64,000 nucleotides of DNA. Source: Pseudomonas bohemica (GTDB lineage: Bacteria > Pseudomonadota > Gammaproteobacteria > Pseudomonadales > Pseudomonadaceae). The notes beneath the pieces are model-generated. The model did no database searches and was not told the DNA's origin. It saw only the letters and a list, made by a program, of their open reading frames with translations. Made by a program: the position numbers and the translations under genes. The stretch is taken from positions 113,995-177,994 of the forward strand of contig NZ_NKHL01000119.1 in the NCBI RefSeq assembly GCF_002934685.1, written 5' to 3'. Below are positions 42,462 through 52,134 of the stretch, in pieces. Every line of letters starts with the position of its first letter. The stretch's first letter is position 1.

Positions 42462-43575
42462 GCGCCATGTATTGCAGTTCTGCCACGGCTATGACGGGCC
42501 GTTTCTCGACTGCGCCCGTCAATACGCCAGCCTTTTCGCGGGCAAGGGATACCGAGTCACCACGGTATTCCTGACCGGCGCTGCCGACCCGGAAGTCGCT
42601 GCGGGCTGCGCTTCGGACGACGTGCTGTTCATGGAATACAGCTCCAGGGCCATTCGTGGCCTGAAGCTGGGCGCCATTCGCGATCTGCGCAAGATAGCCG
42701 CGTCCCGGGATTTTGCGTTCTGTATCGCCCACCGTTTCAAACCGATCTACATCGCGCTGCTGGCCACCGGGTTGCCGGTGATTGGCGTGCATCACGCCTT
42801 CGGCGACTATGAGCGCCGCAGCCGCAAGTTGTTCGCGCACCTGTTCCGCATGCGCCTCAGCCTTCTGGGCGTCTCCGATGCCGTGCGCGACGACATGCGC
42901 AAGTGCCTGCCCAAATGGCCGACCGGGCGTATTCAGACGCTGTATAACCGGATCGACATCGAGCAGCTCACCGCCACTCAGGTATCCCGCGAAGAGGCCC
43001 GAGAAGCGCTGGGTCTGCCGCAGGACGCCTGGATCGTCGGCAACGTCGGCCGCCTGCATCCGGACAAGGACCAGGCCACGCTGCTGCGCGGTTTTGCCCA
43101 GGCATTGCCGGCGCTGCCTGCCGATAGTCAGCTGGTGATTCTGGGCAAGGGGCGTCTGGAACAGGATTTAAAAGAATTGGCCATGGAACTGGGTGTTGGG
43201 TCGCGTGTTCTGCTGCTCGGCCAAGTGCCTCAGGCCAGTCGCTACTTCAAGGCCTTCGACGCCTTCGCCCTGAGCTCCGATCATGAACCCTTCGGCATGG
43301 TGCTTCTTGAAGCGATGGTCGCCGGGGTGCCAGTGATCGCGACAGCCGCCGGCGGCGCCAGGGAAGTAGTCGAGGGCGTGGGCATTCTCTTCCCGCTGGG
43401 CGATGCCGAGCATCTGGCCCAAGGGCTGAATCACCTGTCGCGACTGAACGCCGAACAGCGCCAGTCCTGCGCCGAAATGATGCTCGATCGCCTGCGTGAG
43501 CGGTTCTCCGATGAAGCTGTTCGCAATGTTTTCTGGCGTTTGCCGCAAGTCACCGACCTGACTGCGGTGTCCTGA
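42445..43575 (+). CDS. wapH: LPS core glycosyltransferase (WapH-like)
   Basis: A 376-residue GT4-family glycosyltransferase. The donor-binding C-terminal domain includes GNVGRLHPDKDQ, ALSSDHEPFGMVLLEAM (E-x7-E) and AGVPVIATAAGG. It occupies the position of P. aeruginosa PA5004 (wapH), which adds an outer-core glucose. It overlaps both neighbours (17 bp with the carbamoyltransferase, 1 bp with the mig-14-like gene), so translation is coupled. Confidence 0.85.
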   Translation: MTRSAERHVLQFCHGYDGPFLDCARQYASLFAGKGYRVTTVFLTGAADPEVAAGCASDDVLFMEYSSRAIRGLKLGAIRDLRKIAASRDFAFCIAHRFKPIYIALLATGLPVIGVHHAFGDYERRSRKLFAHLFRMRLSLLGVSDAVRDDMRKCLPKWPTGRIQTLYNRIDIEQLTATQVSREEAREALGLPQDAWIVGNVGRLHPDKDQATLLRGFAQALPALPADSQLVILGKGRLEQDLKELAMELGVGSRVLLLGQVPQASRYFKAFDAFALSSDHEPFGMVLLEAMVAGVPVIATAAGGAREVVEGVGILFPLGDAEHLAQGLNHLSRLNAEQRQSCAEMMLDRLRERFSDEAVRNVFWRLPQVTDLTAVS

Positions 43576-44471
43576 TGCTCAATCGTTTTCAAGCCTGGCG
43601 GGAACGTGGCTGGACGCCGATCGATGCGCCCGCCTATCAGCGCACCTGGGAGCGTTTTGGCGGCAGTGTCGCGACCCATCCTCTGGTGGTCGAGCGGCTG
43701 GCCGGGCTGGCGCAAATCCCGGTGCGCTATCTGGGCTGGGAGCAAGATGGCGAACTCAGAGCAGCGATCCCGACCTGGGGTCGCTCGCTGGCGTTGTCCA
43801 AGGACGTGTTGAAAAGCCGCGGCAAAAAAGGCCTGTTCGATTTGGGTAACGCCGAGCTGATCCTGCCGGCGGCAGCCGACGCTCAGGTGGCGCTGCGTCA
43901 TCGTGGACGTTACCTCTCGCAACTCAATGAGGGGCGCATTACGACGCTAAAACCCCAGACCGAATCTCTGGCAATGGCCCGCACGCCGGAAGAACTGTCG
44001 AAGAAATTTCGCTACAACCAGCGGCGCGAACTGCGTCTGCTGGAGGAGGCTGGCGGCGTCGTGCGCCCTATCACTGATTTCAGCAGCGCCGAGATCGCGC
44101 GCATGTATTGCGATCTGTTCCAGCGCCGCTGGGGTTTCGCGGCCACCGGCGCCGAGCGCATGGCGGAAGTTGTCGAGCTGCTGCGCGATCTGCTTATCGG
44201 GTCAGTGATCTTCCTCAACGACGCGCCGATTGCCATTCAACTGATTTACCGCGTCGAAGCGCCGGAGTGGGTCAGCATCGAATACGTCAATGGCGGCGTC
44301 GACCCTGAAACCCGAGACTTCAGCCCCGGCAGCGTGTTGAGTTTCATCAATACGCAGAGCGCCTGGGAAGACGCGCGGATGCGGGCCAAGGCACTGCGCT
44401 TTTCCTTCGGTCGCGCCGATCGTGAGTACAAGGATCGTTGGTGCAATCCCGTACCGGTGTTTCAGATTTGA
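43575..44471 (+). CDS. mig-14: Mig-14-like GNAT-fold protein
   Basis: A 298-residue protein matching the Mig-14 family, a GNAT-like acyl or aminoacyl transferase fold linked to resistance against antimicrobial peptides in Salmonella and P. aeruginosa (PA5003 position). Visible features are FRYNQRRELRLLEEAGG and the C-terminal IEYVNGGVDPETRDFSPGSV, typical of FemX/GNAT cores. The ATG overlaps the upstream TGA. The chemical reaction is not established. Confidence 0.85.
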   Translation: MLNRFQAWRERGWTPIDAPAYQRTWERFGGSVATHPLVVERLAGLAQIPVRYLGWEQDGELRAAIPTWGRSLALSKDVLKSRGKKGLFDLGNAELILPAAADAQVALRHRGRYLSQLNEGRITTLKPQTESLAMARTPEELSKKFRYNQRRELRLLEEAGGVVRPITDFSSAEIARMYCDLFQRRWGFAATGAERMAEVVELLRDLLIGSVIFLNDAPIAIQLIYRVEAPEWVSIEYVNGGVDPETRDFSPGSVLSFINTQSAWEDARMRAKALRFSFGRADREYKDRWCNPVPVFQI

Positions 44472-45877
44472 GCCGCAAACAGGCATTGCTCAAACGCCAC
44501 CGCCGCAACAAGCGCGTGGCGTTGCTGGTGGCATTGGTCATTCTGGTGCTGCTTGGCATGCTGGTGACGTGGTGGTTGCCGCTGGTGCTGGCGGTACTGG
44601 GTTGGGTGGGGCACGAGGCCTGGTTCTCTGATCATTTGTTCTACTCGCCAGGTGATGACTACCTTTACCAGTTTCCGGCACAAAACGAAGTGCCCGGCGC
44701 CGCTTTGCAGGGCGACCTGCTGACGGTCGATCAGGTGCCCCAACTCAATGGCTTCGAAACCCTGGTGCTGGCGGTATCAATCAAAAGCTCATGGCTGGGG
44801 CGTTTTCTCGACCCTACCGTTGAATTGAGCAGTGGCCAGATGCGCGACAGTCAGGTATTCGAGCGCGGGGTGAAGGGCCTGCGTTATCTCAATCTCACAG
44901 GCTTCGGCGCGGCGCTGAATGCGGGCACCTTGCGTATCCGTGGACGCCGTTGCAGCCTTCACGGACGGCCGCGTCTTTGGTCATTTGCCCATGCCGACGC
45001 CCGACGTCAGCGCGTGATGGTCATTGCGCCCCATGCCGATGACGCTGAATTGGCAGCTTTCGGCCTATACAGCCAGGCTGATGAAAGCTGGATCGTCACC
45101 CTGACCGCTGGCGAAATCGAAGCCGAGCATTATCAGCAGATGGGTATGCAGCGGGCAGAGGCAGCCCGAATCAAGGGCCGTTTGCGCGCCTGGGACAGCA
45201 TTACCGTGCCGCGCTGGGCAGGTGTGCCAGAGTCGCGCTGCGTGCAGTTGGGCTATTTCTGTCTTCAGTTACCGGCCATGCAGGCAGCCCCCGATCAGCC
45301 GATTGCCTCCCGCGAAGCCGATTTGTGCGATACGCGCATTTTCCGGCAGTTCAACAGCCTGTCGTTGCCGAGCGATGCCGACGGCGCGCCGACCTGGAAC
45401 AACCTGATCGCCGATCTGCGTGCCTTATTGCAACAAGCACGGCCACAGGTGTTGGTCATGCCCCACGCGACCATCGATCCGCACCCCGATCACATTTGCT
45501 CCCAGGCCGCTGTGCTGGAAGCCTTGCAAGGGCTGGAGTGGCAGCCGAGCGTGATTCTCGGGTACGCCAATCATCTTCACGACAATGATCGTTGGCCGAT
45601 GGGCGATGTCTATAGCGGCGTCGCGCTGCCACCGGTGTTCGACGTGTCACAGCCGCTGGTGCCCTACAGTATCGAGCTCAATACCGATCAACAGCGAGAC
45701 AAGGCCATGGCCTTGGGTATGATGCATGACCTGCAGCCACCGCCACCGCTCAAACGCCGGATTCGGCGCTGGCTGCAGAAGTTGCTGGCCGGGCGACGCT
45801 GGCCGGCGGAAGGTGAAAACGAATTTTTCAGAAAGGCCGTGCGCCGTCACGAGTTGTTCTGGCGCAGGGAGCTCTGA
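44468..45877 (+). CDS. dnpA: PIG-L family de-N-acetylase DnpA
   Basis: A 469-residue protein with an N-terminal membrane anchor (VALLVALVILVLLGMLVTWW) and a PIG-L/LmbE deacetylase domain. The zinc motif is APHADDAELAAFG, and PHPDHI follows later. In P. aeruginosa DnpA (PA5002) lies in the LPS core cluster and affects antibiotic persistence. The frame is open from a TTG at 44438. I prefer the TTG at 44468 because it overlaps the mig-14 stop (TTGA) and yields MSRKQALLKRHRRNKR; the site is not strong, so the exact start is uncertain. Confidence 0.85.
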   Translation: MSRKQALLKRHRRNKRVALLVALVILVLLGMLVTWWLPLVLAVLGWVGHEAWFSDHLFYSPGDDYLYQFPAQNEVPGAALQGDLLTVDQVPQLNGFETLVLAVSIKSSWLGRFLDPTVELSSGQMRDSQVFERGVKGLRYLNLTGFGAALNAGTLRIRGRRCSLHGRPRLWSFAHADARRQRVMVIAPHADDAELAAFGLYSQADESWIVTLTAGEIEAEHYQQMGMQRAEAARIKGRLRAWDSITVPRWAGVPESRCVQLGYFCLQLPAMQAAPDQPIASREADLCDTRIFRQFNSLSLPSDADGAPTWNNLIADLRALLQQARPQVLVMPHATIDPHPDHICSQAAVLEALQGLEWQPSVILGYANHLHDNDRWPMGDVYSGVALPPVFDVSQPLVPYSIELNTDQQRDKAMALGMMHDLQPPPPLKRRIRRWLQKLLAGRRWPAEGENEFFRKAVRRHELFWRREL

Positions 45878-45945
45878 TTGCCCTCGATGATGATCATCAA
45901 TGCATCGAGAGGCCGGGCTGAGATCTGGTTTTATAAAGGAAGCCC

Positions 45946-46902
45946 ATGAAGGTTCTATTTCTGGTCCAGAAAGAGCAGCGCGCCATTCTGGATCGTCTGT
46001 ACGAAGGCGTCGCGACCAACTGCGATTGCGATCTGCGATGGCTGACTTCAGACGAGCAACGCAATCTGCGGCGCTACTTCCGCCAGCACGTGGACGTGAC
46101 GCAATACGACCGTATTGTGTTCTTTCTGCGTTTCAAGCAGGAAATCCGGCAGGCGAGCTTCATTCGTACGGTTCCGAACCTGGTGATTCTCGAACACGAT
46201 GCCTACCAGAACTACATCCCTTGCAAGTACACCGGTAAGTTCAGCGCCCACTATCGCAAGTTGCCGTGGGTGCGTGTACTGAGTTCCGGGTTCGTGGTCA
46301 GCGAGCGACTGCGCGGGGAGGGCTTCGACGCGGTATTCGTGCCCAAGGGTTATGACCAGACGCTCCTTAGTGATCAAGGGCGTGAGCGGGACATCGAACT
46401 GGCGTTCGTCGGCAGCACCAACAGCGTTGCCTACAGCGGCCGCAAGGCATTGCTCGACGAACTCGGGCAAGTCGAAAAACTGGTGGTGACCCGTACCAAG
46501 TCCGGCGAAGAATATTGCCAAACCCTGAACCGCATTCGCTTTTTCGTCAGCGCGGACGTGGGCATGGGTGAGTACATGATCAAGAATTTCGAGGCGATGG
46601 CCTGCGGATGCGTACTGTTTGCCTATGATCAAGGCGAGGCTGAAAATCGTGCGTTAGGTTTGCAAGACATGCACAACGTGGTGTTTTACAGCGATATCCC
46701 GCAGTTGCAAGAAAAGCTGGCGGTCCTGCGCGATGACCCGAGTCTCGCTGCGCGTATTGCAGTCAATGGGCGCGATCTGTCAGTGTCTCAGTTTGGATTT
46801 GGGGCAATCGGCGCGCGAATCGTGCGTGAACTTGAACCGCCACTGCGCAAACAGGCGCCGGCGAGTAGGTTCGAGAGGCTGCGAGCAGCGTTAGGGATCT
46901 GA
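45946..46902 (+). CDS. ssg: Glycosyltransferase-like protein Ssg
   Basis: A 318-residue GT-B-like protein (PA5001 position) required for normal LPS/O-antigen, surface spreading and phage sensitivity in Pseudomonas. Visible features are ILEHDAYQNYIP, AFVGSTNSVAYSGRKALL and a C-terminal donor-site-like MIKNFEAMACGCVLF. It stands 68 bp after dnpA with its own AAAGGAAGCCC ribosome-binding site. Confidence 0.87.
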   Translation: MKVLFLVQKEQRAILDRLYEGVATNCDCDLRWLTSDEQRNLRRYFRQHVDVTQYDRIVFFLRFKQEIRQASFIRTVPNLVILEHDAYQNYIPCKYTGKFSAHYRKLPWVRVLSSGFVVSERLRGEGFDAVFVPKGYDQTLLSDQGRERDIELAFVGSTNSVAYSGRKALLDELGQVEKLVVTRTKSGEEYCQTLNRIRFFVSADVGMGEYMIKNFEAMACGCVLFAYDQGEAENRALGLQDMHNVVFYSDIPQLQEKLAVLRDDPSLAARIAVNGRDLSVSQFGFGAIGARIVRELEPPLRKQAPASRFERLRAALGI

Positions 46903-47061
46903 TTTGAACGATTTATGTGCTGGCCATAATGATACTAATTTGAAATCAGATAATCTCCGCATGCCATTTTTCTCGCTATCAGACCGTCATGGAACACGCC
47001 GCCAGCCTCTGGAATCATGGTCTTTGCAGGCGCAGTCAGATGCCAAGGATCGAGTGCGGAT

Positions 47062-47946
47062 ATGAAATGGCCTTTAGTCTCGATTCTAGTGCCGTGTTTC
47101 AATCATGAGCTTTATATCGAAGAGTCGCTGCTGAGCGTTCTTGAGCAGGACTATGACAACTTCGAACTGATCGTCGTCAACGACGGTTCCACCGACGCCA
47201 GCGCCGAGAAAATCGAAGCGCTGCGTCAGATCCATGGTTTTCAGTTCTACCAGCAGGAAAACCAGGGGGTCAGTGCTGCGCTCAACCACGCGCTGAGCCA
47301 CGCCCGCGGCGATCTGGTCGTCACGCATGACTCCGACGACGTGATGCTGGCTGGGCGCATTCGTCGTCAGGTCAGCTACATGCAGGAACATCCGGATGTG
47401 GGGCTGCTGGGCGCGAAGGTCATCTATATCGACTCGCAGGGCAGGCCGCTCAAGCACAAGGTTGCCAGCCATGCACCGGTGCAACGCTGGAGCTTCGACG
47501 AATTGCTGGCCGACGCCTATGCGGTTGGCGGACCAGTGGCCATGTACCGGCGCGAAGCCATCGACAAGGTAGGTGGCTACGATCCCTCGATCAAGGTCCA
47601 GGATTTCCAGATGACCTTGCGCATCGCCAAGGCCGGGTATCAGGTGCATATCCTGCCGGACCGGGTGACGCTGTATCGCCGCCATGAAACCAACATTTCC
47701 AAGACGGCCTACAAAAGCCAGTTGATTTACGATCTGAAAGTCATCGAGGCCTATCGGGACAACCCGGCCTATGACGCAGGACGCCTGGCGATCATCAACA
47801 AGGCGCTTAAAGAATCGGTGGTAGCGGACAAGAAGTTCGCGCGCGGGTTGTTTGCCAGCGTTCCGGTCCATCGCTGGAATCGAGTGACATGGAAGCGATT
47901 CAGGCACTTCGTCTTCAAATATAGAAAGCCCAAGGGTATCCAGTGA
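47062..47946 (+). CDS. wapR: GT2 rhamnosyltransferase WapR
   Basis: A 294-residue GT-A glycosyltransferase. The N-terminal VSILVPCFNHELYIEESLLS and the DxD-type motif THDSDDVML bind nucleotide sugar and metal. In P. aeruginosa WapR (PA5000) adds the alpha-1,3-rhamnose to which O-antigen is ligated. The start at 47062 (MKWPLVSIL) is chosen over the in-frame 47017. The end overlaps waaL as GTGA. The 159-bp gap upstream of it holds a weak hairpin (46898-46905 / 46943-46950) and an AT-rich stretch that may be a promoter. Confidence 0.88.
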   Translation: MKWPLVSILVPCFNHELYIEESLLSVLEQDYDNFELIVVNDGSTDASAEKIEALRQIHGFQFYQQENQGVSAALNHALSHARGDLVVTHDSDDVMLAGRIRRQVSYMQEHPDVGLLGAKVIYIDSQGRPLKHKVASHAPVQRWSFDELLADAYAVGGPVAMYRREAIDKVGGYDPSIKVQDFQMTLRIAKAGYQVHILPDRVTLYRRHETNISKTAYKSQLIYDLKVIEAYRDNPAYDAGRLAIINKALKESVVADKKFARGLFASVPVHRWNRVTWKRFRHFVFKYRKPKGIQ

Positions 47947-49157
47947 GTCAGTCTTTACAGGATCAGCAGTTGTTAAGCAGAGTCGTTTCGCAAGGGAACG
48001 CTCAGTTGCGCTCAATCATTGACCACCTGGGTGTCGCTGGCGTGCTGCTGGCTTTCGGTCTGTTCTGGAGCGTGGCGGGCGTCATGCTCACGCCGACGCT
48101 GAAGTTCTATAGCTGGCTGCTGACCGTCTTCGTTTACTTGCCCTGCCTTTACCTGATCGTTCGTTATTTTCATGAGTTTCGCCACACGGTGCTCAATCGG
48201 CGCGAGCTGTGGCTATTTCTGCTGCTCTTCGCCTGGTCACTGATCTCGCTGGCATGGAGCGTCGGTGCCGAGCGCTACCTGACCATCATCAAGCGGGAGC
48301 TGTTCTTCCTCATGCTGATCCTCGGCTGGATTGTCTGGGGGCGGACATTCAATCGCCCGCTACAGAGCATGATGATCCTGTGGGGCGGCATGGCCGGCCT
48401 TTATTCGCTGGCAGCCCTGATCGCCTACCCCATGCGCGGCATCGACCGGATGTACGGCTTCGGCGGCTTCATGGACAACCCCAATCCGGCGGGCTACACC
48501 ATCGCCGCGCTGGTCGTGCTCAGTTGCACCTGGTGGCCACGAAAGCTCAGTGGCCAGGTGGTCTGGGCCCTGCTCCAGGCGTGTTCGGTGGCGTTTGTCA
48601 TCATGACCGGCAGCCGCGGTTCGATCGTTTCCCTGATGGCGGTGGCCGCTGTGGTCGTGTTGCTTGGAGGCGGGCGCTTCTATCGTGCCCTCGCGATCGT
48701 GGCGTTGGTCGCCGCCGTGGCGTTGGCGATCTTCGAGCCGTCGATGCTGCAGCGTGGTGATTCCGAGCGCATGGTCTTGATCAAGGGCGCGCTGGAGCTG
48801 GTTCATCAGCGGCCCTGGCTGGGCGTCGGCCTGAGTAGCGATTACGAAGTGTCGGCGGGCGGGATCGTGTTCGGCCATTGCCATAACCTCGTCCTCGACA
48901 CCGCAGTGCAGTACGGCATTCCGTTCACTGCGCTGTGGGTCTGGCTGTGGCTATGGCTCGGCTATCGCGCCTGGCGCCATCGCACGGAAAGCCTGGGCAT
49001 GGCGATTCTGATGATCTGGGTGTTCGCCACTGTCGCTGTGCAGTTCGACGTCTTTACCGTATTTGGACGCGCGCGAGCGATGTGGATGGTGGTGTGGATG
49101 CCTTTCGTTCTTTCGCTGTGCCTTGGCAAATCCGAGAAAAAGGCAGTAGCTAGCTAA
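47943..49157 (+). CDS. waaL: O-antigen ligase WaaL
   Basis: A 404-residue polytopic inner-membrane protein with roughly eleven hydrophobic segments and a large periplasmic loop between about 255 and 325. The conserved GHCHNLVLDTAVQYG (key histidine) follows LGVGLSSDYEV at the end of that loop. It joins undecaprenyl-linked O-antigen to lipid A-core in the periplasm. The start is GTG at 47943, overlapping the wapR stop. Confidence 0.92.
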   Translation: MSQSLQDQQLLSRVVSQGNAQLRSIIDHLGVAGVLLAFGLFWSVAGVMLTPTLKFYSWLLTVFVYLPCLYLIVRYFHEFRHTVLNRRELWLFLLLFAWSLISLAWSVGAERYLTIIKRELFFLMLILGWIVWGRTFNRPLQSMMILWGGMAGLYSLAALIAYPMRGIDRMYGFGGFMDNPNPAGYTIAALVVLSCTWWPRKLSGQVVWALLQACSVAFVIMTGSRGSIVSLMAVAAVVVLLGGGRFYRALAIVALVAAVALAIFEPSMLQRGDSERMVLIKGALELVHQRPWLGVGLSSDYEVSAGGIVFGHCHNLVLDTAVQYGIPFTALWVWLWLWLGYRAWRHRTESLGMAILMIWVFATVAVQFDVFTVFGRARAMWMVVWMPFVLSLCLGKSEKKAVAS

Positions 49158-49160
49158 GCC

Positions 49161-49823
49161 TCACGCCTGCTTCGCCGACGCCAGGTGCTCGCTGAGTATC
49201 TGGCGTTTCCACTGATGAGCGCTGTGCTCGATGTAACTGTCGAAAAACAGATCCCCACCTTTTTGCAGCAGCCAGGCGTGGTCGTGCTTGTAACGACGCA
49301 TGTGCTGGAAGTTGCGCAGGCATAGGCTTTTGCGCAACGGGCGACGCAGGATCTTCATGTCGGCGATGTCGATCAGGCCCAGTTCGTTTTCCGGCGTCAT
49401 CACCACATTGCCCAGGTGCAGCGAGCGGAAGTAGATGCCCTGATTGTGCAACTCGGCGACGAAACGACCGAATTTCGTAATCAGCGCAGCATCCTGGAAA
49501 TGCGCGGGATCAGCGATCAACTGGCGAAGGGTCTGCCCGGGCAGCGGCTGATAATGCACCACATCACGGGAAATATCGGCGACCCGGTAGGTGTCCAGCA
49601 CATGCGGGCAGGGGATCCCTCGTTTGCGAAGGGTCAGCGCATTGCTGGCGAAGCGCTTGGCGTAGGGAAAGAACGCCGCCGACGAAATCAGCCGTTTGCG
49701 CCGGAACAGCTTCATGAAGTTGCCGTCGGTCAGGCGTAGCACCTTGTCCCCGAAGAAGTCGGCTTCTATGACTTCGGCGTCGCTGCGTAGGGCTTGGTAG
49801 TCAGCGTAGGCGAGTGCTCGCAT
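49161..49823 (-). CDS. Kinase-fold LPS-related protein (PA4998-like), catalytic Asp replaced
   Basis: A 220-residue protein of the LPS-kinase/toluene-tolerance-like group. It has K38 (NFMKLF), the loop FRSLHLGNVV and LIDIADM (D152). At the HRD aspartate position the residue is serine (S134), with N139 retained, so ordinary phosphotransfer is doubtful. AAGGAGCCCGC precedes the ATG at 49823; an earlier in-frame ATG at 49850 lacks this. It is convergent with waaL and divergent from msbA. Confidence 0.82.
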   Translation of the reverse strand: MRALAYADYQALRSDAEVIEADFFGDKVLRLTDGNFMKLFRRKRLISSAAFFPYAKRFASNALTLRKRGIPCPHVLDTYRVADISRDVVHYQPLPGQTLRQLIADPAHFQDAALITKFGRFVAELHNQGIYFRSLHLGNVVMTPENELGLIDIADMKILRRPLRKSLCLRNFQHMRRYKHDHAWLLQKGGDLFFDSYIEHSAHQWKRQILSEHLASAKQA

Positions 49824-49957
49824 GCGGGCTCCTTCGAAAATGGCGGCCATGATACCTCAGCAGCTTGCCCGAGGCCCAACCCTACCCTTGCAGGCAATGT
49901 GAAAACTGCTGCGGGCTGGGCGCCTTCGGCGTTAAGCACGCAATACTGCGTTTAAAG

Positions 49958-50022
49958 ACGGGCGAAAAATGCTTGTTTGGAACACCTGGAGTCGGAGGCG
50001 ACCCCGGCCGTTTTTCGCCCGT
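49958..50022 (+). promoter_or_regulatory. Long hairpin upstream of msbA
   Basis: Perfect 12-bp arms ACGGGCGAAAAA (49958-49969) and TTTTTCGCCCGT (50011-50022) followed by TTTTG. It could be an intrinsic terminator of a short leader or sRNA, or part of the msbA 5' region. A TAGTAT -10-like site lies downstream near 50075, so msbA may start after it. Confidence 0.4.
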
Positions 50023-50107
50023 TTTTGCATTGTCTGCCTTCGCTCGCTACGTTTTCACACAACCTGCGTGTGTTAGTATTTCGGCTCTTTTTATCGTATC
50101 GATGACC

Positions 50108-51910
50108 ATGAGCACGCCAGAGAAACGCGAATCCTCCAGCCTGAAAATCTATCTCCGACTGCTGACTTATGTGAAGCCTTATGTAGGCCTCTTTCTGCTC
50201 AGCATTGTCGGCTTCGTCATTTTCGCCTCGACCCAGCCCATGCTGGCCGGCATTCTCAAATATTTCGTCGATGGCCTGACCAACCCTCAAGCCGCGCTGT
50301 TCCCTGACGTGCCTTACTTGCGCGATCTGCAGTTGCTGCAGGCAGTGCCGCTGCTGATCGTATTGATCGCCGCGTGGCAGGGGTTGGGGTCTTATCTGGG
50401 TAACTACTTCCTGGCCAAGGTCTCCCTGGGCCTGGTTCACGACCTGCGGGTCGAGTTGTTCAACAAACTGCTGGTGTTGCCCAACCGTTATTTCGACACT
50501 CATAACTCCGGGCACCTGATCTCACGCATTACCTTCAACGTGACCATGGTCACCGGCGCCGCCACCGACGCCATCAAGGTGGTGATCCGTGAAGGCCTGA
50601 CCATCGTCTTTCTGTTCCTTTATCTGGTGTGGATGAACTGGAAACTGACCATCGTGATGCTGGCAATTCTGCCGCTGATCGCGTTCATGGTGGGCAGCTC
50701 GAGCAAGAAATTCCGCAAGCAGAGCAAGAAAATCCAGGTGGCGATGGGCGATGTGACCCATGTTGCGTCGGAAACCATTCAGGGTTATCGCGTGGTGCGC
50801 AGCTTCGGCGGTGAGAAGTACGAAGAAGAGCGCTTCGCCAAGGCAAGCACCAGCAACACCGACAAACAGCTGCGCATGACCAAGACCGGCGCGATCTACA
50901 CGCCGATGCTGCAATTGGTAATCTATACCGCCATGGCCGTGCTGATGTTCCTCGTGCTCTGGCTGCGTGGTGATGCGACGGCCGGTGATCTGGTGGCCTA
51001 CATCACGGCGGCGGGTCTGTTGCCCAAGCCGATCCGTCAGCTGTCTGAAGTCAGCTCGACGATCCAGAAAGGTGTCGCCGGCGCTGAGAGCATCTTCGAA
51101 CAGTTGGACGTGACACCGGAGGTCGATACCGGTACCGTCGAGCTGGATCGGGTGCAAGGCAATCTGGAGGTCCGAAATCTGAGCTTCACCTATCCGGAAA
51201 CCGCGCGTCAGGTCTTGCACGACATCAGCTTCACTGCAGCCCCCGGGCAGATGATCGCGCTGGTCGGTCGGTCCGGCAGCGGCAAGTCGACGCTGGCCAA
51301 CCTGATTCCACGCTTTTATCACCACACATCGGGACAGATCCTGCTCGATGGCGTCGAGATCGAGAACTATCGCCTGCGCAACCTGCGCAAACATGTGGCT
51401 CAAGTGAATCAGGCCGTGACGCTGTTCAACGACACGGTCGCCAACAACATCGCTTATGGCGATCTGGCGGGTGCACCGCGTGCCGATATCGAAGCGGCCG
51501 CAGCCGATGCCTACGCCAAGGAGTTCGTCGATCAGTTGCCTGAAGGCTTCGACACTCAGGTGGGCGAAAACGGCGTGCTGCTGTCCGGCGGTCAGCGGCA
51601 GCGTCTGGCAATTGCTCGCGCGCTCTTGAAAAACGCACCGCTGCTCATTCTCGATGAAGCCACCTCGGCGCTGGATACCGAATCCGAACGTCATATCCAG
51701 GCGGCGCTGGACCATGTAATGAAGGGCCGCACCACCCTGGTCATCGCCCACCGGCTGTCGACCATCGAGCGCGCCGATCTGATTCTGGTCATGGATCAAG
51801 GCCGCATCGTAGAGCGCGGTACCCACACCGAGCTGCTGGAGCAAAACGGCTACTACGCGCGTCTGCACGCGATGGGTCTGGATGAGCCCGCGCCGGTTGG
51901 GGCCATCTGA
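50108..51910 (+). CDS. msbA: Lipid A-core flippase MsbA
   Basis: A 600-residue half-size ABC exporter flipping lipid A-core across the inner membrane. The N-terminal transmembrane domain has six segments (about 20-320). The ATPase has Walker A GRSGSGKST, signature LSGGQRQRLAIARAL and Walker B LLILDEATSALD. The ATG at 50108 gives MSTPEKRESSSLKIYLRLL; a further ATG at 50102 is equally close. The frame is open to 49865, but that stretch lacks family character. An inverted REP pair follows. Confidence 0.94.
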   Translation: MSTPEKRESSSLKIYLRLLTYVKPYVGLFLLSIVGFVIFASTQPMLAGILKYFVDGLTNPQAALFPDVPYLRDLQLLQAVPLLIVLIAAWQGLGSYLGNYFLAKVSLGLVHDLRVELFNKLLVLPNRYFDTHNSGHLISRITFNVTMVTGAATDAIKVVIREGLTIVFLFLYLVWMNWKLTIVMLAILPLIAFMVGSSSKKFRKQSKKIQVAMGDVTHVASETIQGYRVVRSFGGEKYEEERFAKASTSNTDKQLRMTKTGAIYTPMLQLVIYTAMAVLMFLVLWLRGDATAGDLVAYITAAGLLPKPIRQLSEVSSTIQKGVAGAESIFEQLDVTPEVDTGTVELDRVQGNLEVRNLSFTYPETARQVLHDISFTAAPGQMIALVGRSGSGKSTLANLIPRFYHHTSGQILLDGVEIENYRLRNLRKHVAQVNQAVTLFNDTVANNIAYGDLAGAPRADIEAAAADAYAKEFVDQLPEGFDTQVGENGVLLSGGQRQRLAIARALLKNAPLLILDEATSALDTESERHIQAALDHVMKGRTTLVIAHRLSTIERADLILVMDQGRIVERGTHTELLEQNGYYARLHAMGLDEPAPVGAI

Positions 51911-51937
51911 CTCCTCTGTCCCATACAGCGCTTAAAC

Positions 51938-52029
51938 CTGTAGGAGCGCACTTTCCCGCTAAGGCGTCAGGCCAGACACGTCAAAGTTGACTGGCCTACT
52001 ACCTTCGCGGGCAAGCGCGCTCCTACAGG
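51938..52029. repeat. REP doublet between msbA and hldE
   Basis: CCTGTAGGAGCGCACTTTCC (51938-51963) and inverted CCTTCGCGGGCAAGCGCGCT (52002-52029). Arms match imperfectly in the centre. Confidence 0.8.
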
Positions 52030-52134
52030 TAATCATCGTTCTACTGTTACACCGAGTTTCCCTCCGGTTCTCAAGCCTTTGCAAACCCTGTGCTAAGATT
52101 CCGCCCCTGTTCATTCTTAGTTACGGGTTGTTCG

